Below the pieces are notes generated by a model. That model was given only the letters and a program-made list of their open reading frames with translations. It was not told where the DNA came from and did no database searches. A stretch of 51,525 nt of DNA from an uncultured Tissierellia bacterium (GTDB lineage Bacteria > Bacillota > Clostridia > Tissierellales > Peptoniphilaceae), in contig CALAJY010000008.1 of NCBI GenBank assembly GCA_937923265.1, positions 1 to 51,525 on the forward strand. The letters are read 5' to 3'. Made by a program: the position numbers and the translations under genes. Each line of letters opens with the position of its first letter. Position 1 is the first letter of the stretch. Shown in pieces: positions 33,818 through 41,181 of this stretch.

Positions 33818-34765
33818 ATGAAAACCACGATTTCTAAAAAATTATTCGCTATTTTGAGCATCTTTGTTTTGTCGCTTGCCCTGACCGCCTGTGGCTCCGG
33901 GGAAAAGAAGGAAACATCGGAGACCGCAAAGGGAGCAACGGCTTCCGGCAAGGAAGAGAGCAAAGAAGCGAGCCAGGAAGACAAGGGCTCGGAGAAAAAA
34001 GAAGAAAACCAAAAGAAACCCGAGGAGATTAAAATCGGCGTCGTCGGAGAAAATGACGAGGTTTGGGATGATATTGCAAAGCGGTTCCAAGAGGGAGAGG
34101 GCATCAAGCTCAAGTTCGTTCACTTCACGGAATATAGCCAACCCAATGAAGCCCTTGCTTCCGGAGACATTGACCTGAACGCCTTCCAGCACAAGATCTT
34201 CCTGGAAAACTACATCAAAGAATCGGGTCATAAACTCACCATCATCGGCGACACGCAGTTGGCCCCCCTGGGAATTTACTCTCGAAAGATCAAAGATGTG
34301 AAGGAACTCAAAGAAGGAGACAAGATTGCAATTCCTAACGACCCCACCAACGGAGCTCGTGCCCTCTTCCTTCTTCAGACCGCGGGTCTGATTAAAGTGA
34401 AGGGAAATCCCGGGGAATTGATCACCGTGGACGATGTCACCGAAAACAGCAAGAAACTGGAAATCATCTCCTTGGATGCCTCTCAGACCGCTCGCGCTCT
34501 TGACGATGTCACCGCTTCCTGCATCAATAACGGTGTTGCCACCGATGCCGGCTTCAACCCCGTGAAGGACTCCATCTTCCTGGAGCCCGTTGATGAGAAT
34601 TCGAAACCCTATATCAATATCATCGTCTCCCGTCCTGAGGACAAGGATAACCCCTACTTCAACAAACTGGTAAAGAAGTATTACCAGACACCGGAGACGA
34701 AGAAGATCATTGATCAGACTTCCAAGGGTTCTTCCATCGCCGCTTGGGAAGGAGTGAGCAAATAA
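33818..34765 (+). CDS. metQ: Methionine-binding lipoprotein MetQ
   Basis: 315 residues. A lipoprotein signal ends at C25 (ALTACGS), then a Lys/Glu-rich tether (about 29-69) and the NlpA/MetQ binding fold (IKIGVVGENDEVWDDIAKR, LNAFQHKIFLENY). It captures methionine outside the membrane for MetNI. ATG 33818 has GGAGG 7 bases upstream; an ATG 6 bases earlier is too close to it. Its stop overlaps the next start (TAATG). Confidence 0.95.
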   Translation: MKTTISKKLFAILSIFVLSLALTACGSGEKKETSETAKGATASGKEESKEASQEDKGSEKKEENQKKPEEIKIGVVGENDEVWDDIAKRFQEGEGIKLKFVHFTEYSQPNEALASGDIDLNAFQHKIFLENYIKESGHKLTIIGDTQLAPLGIYSRKIKDVKELKEGDKIAIPNDPTNGARALFLLQTAGLIKVKGNPGELITVDDVTENSKKLEIISLDASQTARALDDVTASCINNGVATDAGFNPVKDSIFLEPVDENSKPYINIIVSRPEDKDNPYFNKLVKKYYQTPETKKIIDQTSKGSSIAAWEGVSK

Positions 34766-35949
34766 TGGCAAAGATTGATTCGGACATTCTTCAAATCGAG
34801 GACCAGCTCATCGAGTTCCGTGAGTACCTCCACCGGAACCCGGAGCTTTCCCTTCACGAAGAAAATACCGCTCGCTTTGTCCGCGAAAAGCTGGATCAAT
34901 GGGCCATCCCCTATGAATGTGTTGGAACCGGCACGCTTGCTACCCTGAAGGGTAGCAAGTCCGGTCACACGGTCCTCCTTCGGGGAGACATGGATGCCCT
35001 TCCCCTCCAGGACCTCAGCGAGGCTCCCTATGCTTCAAAAAACGAGGGTGTCTGTCATGCCTGTGGCCACGATGCCCATACCAGTGCCCTCCTGGGTGCC
35101 GCTAAAATCCTCAAGGATCGGCAGAAGGAAATTCCCGGAACCATTAAGCTCTGCTTCCAGCAGGCCGAGGAGATCGGACAGGGAGCTCGCCGGTTTGTCA
35201 AAGCCGGCTATCTGGACGATGTGGACTTTGCCTTTGGAATCCATGTGTCCAGTCCTCGTCCCAGTGGGACCGTCTCCTTGGTTTCCGGACCGATCAACGC
35301 ATCCTGCGATATTTTTACCATCAGGGTTCATGGGAAGGGCGCCCATTGTTCTCGGCCGCAGGACGGAAGGGATGCTGCCTTGGCGATTGCCTCGATCCTC
35401 GTCGCTTTGCAATCTATTGTCTCTCGGCAAAGAGATCCCTTGGAGCCTGTCGTCATCTCGATCGGAAAGCTCACGGCGGGAAGCGGATATAACGTGATCG
35501 CCGAAGAAGGATCGCTGGAGGGAACCCTCCGCTGTTTTGATAAAGACCAGCGGAAGATCTATTTGGAAAAGATTGCATCCATTTCCCGGGCGGTTGCAGA
35601 AGTCTATGGCTGCCGGGCGGAGTTTGAAAGCTACAATGCAGCGAATCCCCTGGTCAATGATCCGGCAACCACGCGCTATGCACAGGAAATCGCACGCGGT
35701 ATCGTAGATGAAGAAAAACTCGAATGTCAAAGCCCCGTGAGCCTGGGCGCGGAAGACTTTGCCGATTTTTCACAGGCAACCCAAGCGGCCTTCGCCTTCG
35801 TGGGAACCCAGAAGGATGAAAAAACCTCCTATGCCCACCATAATGGCCACTTTGACATCGATGAGTCCCAGCTCAAGCTCATGGTCCAACTCCATGTGAA
35901 TGTGGCCTTAAACAATACCGATTGGAAAAAAGAGGAGGCGGACATCTAG
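34765..35949 (+). CDS. M20-family amidohydrolase (N-acyl amino acid hydrolase)
   Basis: 394 residues. Metal-binding residues of the M20D family are visible: C100 and H102 in CHACGHDAH, E135/E136 in QQAEEIGQGA, with later histidines in FGIHVS and HHNGHFDID. The lid domain occupies roughly 185-300. Members remove acyl groups from amino acids or split IAA-, hippuryl- or indole conjugates. Being translationally coupled to metQ under a Met T-box, it may release methionine from N-acetyl- or N-formyl-methionine or a similar conjugate taken up by MetNIQ. That substrate is inference. Confidence 0.9.
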   Translation: MAKIDSDILQIEDQLIEFREYLHRNPELSLHEENTARFVREKLDQWAIPYECVGTGTLATLKGSKSGHTVLLRGDMDALPLQDLSEAPYASKNEGVCHACGHDAHTSALLGAAKILKDRQKEIPGTIKLCFQQAEEIGQGARRFVKAGYLDDVDFAFGIHVSSPRPSGTVSLVSGPINASCDIFTIRVHGKGAHCSRPQDGRDAALAIASILVALQSIVSRQRDPLEPVVISIGKLTAGSGYNVIAEEGSLEGTLRCFDKDQRKIYLEKIASISRAVAEVYGCRAEFESYNAANPLVNDPATTRYAQEIARGIVDEEKLECQSPVSLGAEDFADFSQATQAAFAFVGTQKDEKTSYAHHNGHFDIDESQLKLMVQLHVNVALNNTDWKKEEADI

Positions 35950-35984
35950 TCCCCCTTCTAGCCGATATTTTCAACCCCCCTCAA

Positions 35985-36022
35985 AAGAAAGCGCCGGAAG
36001 GAAATCCTTCCGGCGCTTTCTT
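35985..36022. terminator. Bidirectional terminator between the M20 gene and the fumarate-reductase-like gene
   Basis: A 17-base-pair stem (AAGAAAGCGCCGGAAGG and its complement) with a 4-base loop and T-rich flanks on both strands, between convergent genes. Confidence 0.88.
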
Positions 36023-36041
36023 GCATCATTTTCTGCTTCAA

Positions 36042-37901
36042 CTACTTCTTCGCCTTGTCCATCATCTTCGAAACCGCTTCCAAAACCGCCTTCGAGGAAT
36101 TCGTTGCTCCCGACACGGTATCTACCGCAGCGCTTTGCTTACGAATAATCTCCGGGATCAGTTTTTCTTCGACTCCCTTAAACATCGCCGGGGTTTCCTG
36201 TTGCTTGACTGCCGTGATCTTCGTAATATATCCCGCTTCTACGGTCATCTCCACCGTTACCGGTCCATTGTTTCCTTGCGCGGTCTCTTGGTAGTTTCCA
36301 TCCTTAAACTGGGCAGCAACGCCCTCATCGGGTTTTGCTTCCCCGGCCTGGGATTGCGGTGCTTTCAGGTCGGTCTTGCCGCTGCCCCCATGGGCCAGGG
36401 CATATTCTCCCGCTTTGGTCCCTGCTTCACGTCCAAAGACCACAATGTCACACACCGCATTTCCACCAATTCGGTTGGCTCCATGGACCCCTCCGGTCAC
36501 TTCTCCGGCGGCAAACAGTCCGGGGATCGCTTTTCCTTCTTTATCGAGGACCAGTGTTTCCGTGTTGATCTTCAGTCCGCCCATGGTGTGGTGGATTCCG
36601 GGTGCCACGCGAATGGCATAGAATTTCGCCTGATCAATCGGCTTTAATCCCGTGCTTCTTCCGAATTCGCTGTCCTTGCCCGTGGCAACAGCCTGATTAT
36701 AGGTTTTGAGAGTCGTCACCAAGGTCTCAGGATCCACTTTCATCTCCTTAGCCAAGGTTTCCAGAGACTCGCCTTCCAAGGTGTATCCCTTCTTGATATA
36801 TTTTTCAACGGCCTTGTTATTGTCACGAACCTTTTGGTCAAAAAGAATATATACGGAGGATTCCTTCTGTTTCAGTTCCGCCTGAGACACCACATCGCGG
36901 GTTTCCATCTCATTGATAAAGCGCTTCCCCTCCAGATTCACGAGAATCGCTCCCTCGCCGCGAAGAGCCTCCGTAATCAGATCAGAAGTCGATTGCTCCA
37001 CCGTGGGGTGAATTTGAATCTGGTCCAGGTCCACGGTTGCGGCGCCCAGCTTTTCCGCCATGGTGAGGCCATCGCCTTCTGCACCCTTGGTATTGGTGGT
37101 TACAAAGCCTTTCAGCTCCGGTTTCAGCTTGCTGACCATCTCCAGATTTGCTCCAAAGCCACCCGTTGCAAGGATTACCGACTTTGCATGGAGGGTCATC
37201 TCCCCTTCGGGTCCCACTGCCTTCACGCCAACAACATTCCCCTTTTCGTCCCGGAGAAGTTCCGTTGCTCTGGTGTTTAAAAAGAGTGGAATTTCTCTTT
37301 CCTTCAATTTTTCAACGAAGTGCTCCACTAAAAAATTCCCAACGGCACTTCCATCCTTGGGACGATGGATTCGTGCAACAGAGAATCCTCCACTGAAGGT
37401 CACATTGCTTAAAGGCATGCCCAACTTGTCCAGCCAATCAATGGCCTCGGCAGAATGGTCCGCCAGATATTTCACGAGGGCTTTATCATTCTTATCATGT
37501 CCCCCTTTTATGGTCTCCTGCGCAAAAAGCTCTTTTGAGTCCTTGATTCCGGCAGCCGCTTGGAATTTACTCTCCGCCGCATTCATTCCGCCGGTGGCCC
37601 GCGTTGTGTTTCCTCCTGCCATGGCTTCCTTTTCCAAAATCACGACGCTGGCACCACTTTCCTTCGCCGTTAAAGCGGCACTCATTCCCGCACCGCCGGC
37701 ACCGATGACAACAACGTCCACGGAGCCTTCCTTGGCCGTCTTGCTTTCCTTGGATGAGGTTTGCTCTTCCGAGGAAACGCCTTGCGAGGAAGAGCTTGCC
37801 TGCGCGCTGTCTTTCTTTTCCTCTTTCGTGCCACACGCTGTGAGCACGAGGGTCATGGCAACAAGCATTGCCAACAGTGAATGATTAAAAAATTTTTTCA
37901 T
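36042..37901 (-). CDS. Extracellular fumarate-reductase-like flavolipoprotein with FMN-binding domain
   Basis: 619 residues. Lipoprotein signal with C23 (LVLTACGT), Ser-rich tether, FAD domain (GAGGAG 67-72), and a C-terminal FMN_bind domain with SGAT (597-600), where ApbE would attach FMN to T600. The six Shewanella FccA active-site residues as I recall them (H365, T377, E378, R402, H504, R544) correspond to H298, T310, E311, R335, H437 and R477, all offset by exactly 67. This favours fumarate over urocanate, whose reductase differs at the first and third. It lacks a cytochrome domain, as in the surface enzyme of Listeria, so electrons probably come through flavin-based extracellular transfer. 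Confidence 0.9.
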   Translation of the reverse strand: MKKFFNHSLLAMLVAMTLVLTACGTKEEKKDSAQASSSSQGVSSEEQTSSKESKTAKEGSVDVVVIGAGGAGMSAALTAKESGASVVILEKEAMAGGNTTRATGGMNAAESKFQAAAGIKDSKELFAQETIKGGHDKNDKALVKYLADHSAEAIDWLDKLGMPLSNVTFSGGFSVARIHRPKDGSAVGNFLVEHFVEKLKEREIPLFLNTRATELLRDEKGNVVGVKAVGPEGEMTLHAKSVILATGGFGANLEMVSKLKPELKGFVTTNTKGAEGDGLTMAEKLGAATVDLDQIQIHPTVEQSTSDLITEALRGEGAILVNLEGKRFINEMETRDVVSQAELKQKESSVYILFDQKVRDNNKAVEKYIKKGYTLEGESLETLAKEMKVDPETLVTTLKTYNQAVATGKDSEFGRSTGLKPIDQAKFYAIRVAPGIHHTMGGLKINTETLVLDKEGKAIPGLFAAGEVTGGVHGANRIGGNAVCDIVVFGREAGTKAGEYALAHGGSGKTDLKAPQSQAGEAKPDEGVAAQFKDGNYQETAQGNNGPVTVEMTVEAGYITKITAVKQQETPAMFKGVEEKLIPEIIRKQSAAVDTVSGATNSSKAVLEAVSKMMDKAKK

Positions 37902-37970
37902 AGTTCCTCCCTGAAAAAAATAATTGATAAAATATTACCATATTTTATTTTCTGTTACCATCCCTACTAA

Positions 37971-37994
37971 AAAAAAAGAGCCCCGAAGGGCTCT
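37971..37994 (-). terminator. Terminator of the small membrane-protein transcript
   Basis: AGAGCCC-TTCG-GGGCTCT on the minus strand followed by nine T. It lies about 80 bases beyond the stop of the 58-residue gene at 38078, supporting that gene as real. Confidence 0.82.
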
Positions 37995-38077
37995 CATGGG
38001 ATTTCGATTCGGCATACCCATTCCTTATAAGCTAACTGTTAAGAGCATGGGTTTGAGACGATTTGAACGACGTTATA

Positions 38078-38254
38078 TTATGATCTCTCTCTTAAGGATT
38101 TCCCGGGTTCCATCATTTGGACAACGAGCCCGAAGGATGCTCCCGTAAATAATAACAGGGCTATGCCAATGGGATTAATGGAGGTGAAGCCTCCCATGAC
38201 AAAAGCAATACAGATAAATAGGATGGCTCCTATAATCGGATAAACAAATTTCAT
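38078..38254 (-). CDS. Small two-helix membrane protein (58 residues)
   Basis: I found this by reading the minus strand. ATG at 38254 is preceded by AGGAGG with a 5-base gap. The protein starts MKFVYPIIGAILFICIAF, continues with a second hydrophobic segment (PIGIALLLFTGASFGLVV) and ends with a charged tail (EPGKSLRERS). It has a dedicated terminator and a structured leader, so it is probably a single-gene transcript. I do not recognise the family; small proteins of this kind often modulate larger membrane complexes. Confidence 0.72.
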   Translation of the reverse strand: MKFVYPIIGAILFICIAFVMGGFTSINPIGIALLLFTGASFGLVVQMMEPGKSLRERS

Positions 38255-38260
38255 CAATTC

Positions 38261-38310
38261 CTCCTGTTCGCAGGGTGCCGAATCAGGCTACCCACCCTGG
38301 TAGCCGACTC
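38261..38310 (-). promoter_or_regulatory. Structured leader of the small membrane-protein gene
   Basis: On the minus strand a hairpin GGCTACC-N6-GGTAGCC is followed by CCTG-CGAA-CAGG, whose 3' arm runs directly into the ribosome-binding site AGGAGG. The second stem could hide the ribosome-binding site. I matched it to no known riboswitch. Confidence 0.4.
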
Positions 38311-38447
38311 TCACACAATGCTATCGTATCGAAGGACTTAGATATTATTGCTCCACAGACGGCACTTTCGCTGCCGGTGCTTTGACCGCTTTTTATTCCC
38401 ATTTACCATTAGAATATCTCATTCCGCCCCCTCCGTCAATGGAGCCC

Positions 38448-38476
38448 ATGAAAGCGAGGCACATTCGCGGTATAAT
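38448..38476 (+). promoter_or_regulatory. Promoter of the HutD gene
   Basis: ATGAAA (38448-38453), a 17-base spacer and a perfect TATAAT (38471-38476), 18 bases before the start codon. Confidence 0.6.
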
Positions 38477-38494
38477 CAAGAAAAGGAGGTCGTT

Positions 38495-39076
38495 ATGTCT
38501 CAAAAAATTATTACGCCGAATCAATTTCAGACAAGCCATTGGTCAGGTGGGGATACCACGCAGCTTTACATTTATCCGGAAGATGCAAACTTTTCGGATC
38601 ATGATTTTCTCTTTCGGATTTCCTCTGCCACCTTTCAATCCACCGGTTCCCGCTTCACCGATTTCAGCGGCTACCACCGGTATCTCTGCGCTTTAAAGGG
38701 GCAGCTGTCCGTGGCCCACAACGGCGAAGAGCTTCGTCCCCTCGCTCCCTACCAGATCGAAGAATTTTCCGGATCCTGGGATACCCGTTCCACCAATTCC
38801 CTGGATTGCCGCGATTTTAATCTCATTGTTCGGGAGGATCTTTCCTCCTCGGTAAGAGTAATGAATCCCAAGCAGGAAGTTCGCTCCCAATGGGAAAGCA
38901 GCTGGCTTGCGGTCTTTTCCGTGGGAGACTTTACGCTGGAATATGCAGGCAAGCAGCATGCGCTTTCCGGAAAAAATCTCTTTCTCATCGAAACAGACCG
39001 GTCTCAATCCTTGTGCCTGCTTCAGGCAAGCAAGCCGGTTCTTCTACTGGAGATCGAAAAAAATAAACCGGCATAA
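38495..39076 (+). CDS. HutD/Ves family cupin protein
   Basis: 193 residues from ATG 38495, with AAAAGGAGG upstream. The start (ITPNQFQTSHWSGGDTTQLYIYP) and the segment FRISSATFQSTGSRFTDFSGYHRYLCALKG are typical of HutD, a bicupin fold first linked to histidine utilisation. Its biochemical role is still unclear. No hut genes lie nearby, and it is monocistronic. Confidence 0.87.
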   Translation: MSQKIITPNQFQTSHWSGGDTTQLYIYPEDANFSDHDFLFRISSATFQSTGSRFTDFSGYHRYLCALKGQLSVAHNGEELRPLAPYQIEEFSGSWDTRSTNSLDCRDFNLIVREDLSSSVRVMNPKQEVRSQWESSWLAVFSVGDFTLEYAGKQHALSGKNLFLIETDRSQSLCLLQASKPVLLLEIEKNKPA

Positions 39077-39082
39077 AGAAAA

Positions 39083-39106
39083 GAACCGGCTCCCTCGAGC
39101 CGGTTC
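39083..39106. terminator. Bidirectional terminator between hutD and the CsbD-like gene
   Basis: GAACCGGCT-CCCTCG-AGCCGGTTC, a 9-base-pair stem flanked by T-rich sequence on the plus strand and A-rich on the other side. Confidence 0.85.
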
Positions 39107-39127
39107 CCTTTTCTTTAGTCTCTTCTC

Positions 39128-39646
39128 TTAGCGATTCAGGTTGTTTTTCTTTTCCTCAATCACCTTTTTTGCGTTGTCCCACTGTTCCTGGACCTTTGCA
39201 CCGCCTTGTCCGAAGGTGTCTTTGGCTCCCTCTTTCACAGAATTAAAGGCGTTGCCTGCCGCTTCTTTTCCCTCATTAAATTTCTCACCAACGGAATCCT
39301 TGAAGCTATCAAAGCCGCTCTTTGCGTTGGGATCTGCATCCTTTCCTTCCAACTTTTCTTTCACGGAATTTACTGCATTTCCAACCGCTTCCTTGCCTTC
39401 TTCAAATTTTTCGCCAACGGTCTCTTTGAACTCATCAAAGCCATTCTTATCTCCCCCGTCAACCTTGTCTTTCACGGAGTCTGCAGCATTGCCAATGGCT
39501 TCTTTTCCTTCTTCGACCTTTTCCTTGACAACGCCCTTGCCCTGGTCAATCTGTCCTTCGGCCTTTAACTCGGGGTTGTTGGTTAAATCTCCCACCGTCT
39601 CCTTTACTTTGCCAGCCACTTTATCAAAAAATCCTTTATCCGCCAT
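39128..39646 (-). CDS. CsbD-like stress protein with tandem repeats
   Basis: 172 residues from ATG 39646, with TAGGAGG upstream. The N-terminus (DKVAGKVKETVGDLTNNPELKAEG) is a CsbD domain. Then come three charged, alanine- and glycine-containing repeats, roughly 28-62, 69-103 and 111-143, with the core VGEKFEEGKEAVGNAVNSVK; the last two are spaced exactly 42 residues apart. The composition resembles LEA/hydrophilin proteins that protect against drying or osmotic stress. No signal peptide. Confidence 0.82.
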   Translation of the reverse strand: MADKGFFDKVAGKVKETVGDLTNNPELKAEGQIDQGKGVVKEKVEEGKEAIGNAADSVKDKVDGGDKNGFDEFKETVGEKFEEGKEAVGNAVNSVKEKLEGKDADPNAKSGFDSFKDSVGEKFNEGKEAAGNAFNSVKEGAKDTFGQGGAKVQEQWDNAKKVIEEKKNNLNR

Positions 39647-39754
39647 TATTATCCTCCTAGGTTCTTTTGCTGAGAGAAAATGCATTCTCTTTTTCAACTT
39701 ACTTAGTAAATACCCATTTCTAATGAGTTAAGCGAAAAAACACTAAAAAAACAG

Positions 39755-40261
39755 CTACTTCTCCAGCTCGGTAAGGAAGGCTTTCACATAAACGGGTAAG
39801 TCCTTGGGGTTTCTCGCTGTCACCAGCCCCCCGTCCACAACGGGAGCTTCGTCCAACCACTCTGCCCCGGCATTCATCAAATCCTCCTTGATCGCAGGAG
39901 TAGACGTCACCTTTTTCCCCGCAACCACACCGGCAGAAACTCCTACCCATCCCGCATGACAGATCATGCCAACGGGTTTGCCTGCTTCCACAAAGGCACG
40001 AACCAGGGCAAGGGCCTCCTCCTCGGTACGCATTTTGTCGGGGGCATAGCCCCCCGGAATCAAGAGTCCCTCATAGTCCTCAGCCTTGGCATGGTCAAAG
40101 GAAAGGTCTGCCTGTTGATGGAGGCCTTCCTTTCCCTGATAAACTTTTGCCTCAGGACCGGCGATATCCACTTCAAAGCCCGCTTCCTGCAAGCGATAAT
40201 AGGGGATCAAAAATTCACGTTCATCAAAATAATCTGCAATAAATGATAATACTTTTCGCAT
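39755..40261 (-). CDS. DJ-1/PfpI family protein
   Basis: 168 residues. The nucleophile elbow MICHAGW places C101 and H102, and GLLIPGGYAPD is the family glycine loop. Members act as deglycases, chaperones or stress proteins; YraA/Gsp18-type proteins of Firmicutes are the nearest group. I chose ATG 40261, which has AAAGG 6 bases upstream; two earlier ATGs are possible. Its neighbour, the CsbD-like protein, is also stress-related, though a separate unit. Confidence 0.88.
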   Translation of the reverse strand: MRKVLSFIADYFDEREFLIPYYRLQEAGFEVDIAGPEAKVYQGKEGLHQQADLSFDHAKAEDYEGLLIPGGYAPDKMRTEEEALALVRAFVEAGKPVGMICHAGWVGVSAGVVAGKKVTSTPAIKEDLMNAGAEWLDEAPVVDGGLVTARNPKDLPVYVKAFLTELEK

Positions 40262-40394
40262 ATTCATCCTTTCTCCATTGTCCAGCATCGGTCCTGCATT
40301 TATTTTTTTCTATACCCAGAGATTCCATTTGTAAAAGGTTCCCCTTTTCAAGAACATTGGCTACACTATTAATAGAGAGAAAAAGGAGGAAAGA

Positions 40395-41072
40395 ATGAGA
40401 AATTGGTGGAAAACCAAACAACCCAGTCAAAGCTCGGAGACGCTCCGGCTTGGCTTGATGCTTGCATTTTCCGGCGGTTTCCAGGATGCCTATACCTATA
40501 ACGTGAGAAATGAAGTGTTTGCCAATGCGCAAACGGGAAATATTGTCTTACTCAGCCAGCACCTTTTCACGTGTCAATGGGGGATCGCTCTGAGCTACCT
40601 GCTCCCCGTTCTCACCTTTGCCTGCGGTGTGTTCCTAGCCGAGAACCTTCGTCGATATTTCCTGTCCCACACGCGAATTCACTGGAGACAGTCCGTTCTC
40701 CTTTTAGAAATTCTCATGCTCTTCATTGTGGGCTTTCTGCCCCATCGGATGGATTCTGTTGCTTCCATGCTGGTGTCTTTTGCCTGTGCGCTGCAGGTAC
40801 AGTCCTTCCGAAAAATTCATGGCTATGGCTATGCGAGCACGATGTGTATCGGAAACTTGCGAAGCGGAACCGAACAGCTGAGCGGCTATATGAACACAGG
40901 CTCTCCGGAAAAACTCCTTGCCGCTTTTCGCTACTATGCGATTATCTGTTGTTTTGCAATCGGAGCCGGGATCGGGGCGTTATCCTCATTTTCATTAGGC
41001 ATCCCCGCCATTATGATCTGTTGCCCCATGCTCTTTTTTGCCTATCTTTTTATGAAAAAAGAGCTTCGCTAA
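40395..41072 (+). CDS. DUF1275 (YoaK family) membrane protein
   Basis: 225 residues with six hydrophobic segments. FSGGFQDAYTYNVRNEVFANAQTGNIVLL is the conserved DUF1275 opening, and MCIGNLRSG follows in the middle. Preceded by AAAGGAGG. The function of the family is unknown to me; transport is likely from topology. Confidence 0.87.
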   Translation: MRNWWKTKQPSQSSETLRLGLMLAFSGGFQDAYTYNVRNEVFANAQTGNIVLLSQHLFTCQWGIALSYLLPVLTFACGVFLAENLRRYFLSHTRIHWRQSVLLLEILMLFIVGFLPHRMDSVASMLVSFACALQVQSFRKIHGYGYASTMCIGNLRSGTEQLSGYMNTGSPEKLLAAFRYYAIICCFAIGAGIGALSSFSLGIPAIMICCPMLFFAYLFMKKELR

Positions 41073-41096
41073 AGCGGGGAAAATCTTTGTAAATCC

Positions 41097-41125
41097 TTGC
41101 AAGTGGAAGGTTTTTTTACTATTAT
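41097..41125 (+). promoter_or_regulatory. Promoter of guaB
   Basis: TTGCAA (41097-41102), a 17-base spacer and TATTAT (41120-41125); guaB starts 56 bases later behind AGAAGGAGG. Confidence 0.7.
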
Positions 41126-41181
41126 GGAAGAAAAATTTTTGAGCGGGAGTCGATTGCTGCTCCCATTGAGAAGGAGGAATC

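Noticed and set aside
36042..39076. Urocanate respiration pair (urocanate reductase plus HutD)
   Set aside because: The active site has His and Glu at the two positions that distinguish fumarate from urocanate reductases, and HutD is a separate, oppositely oriented unit.
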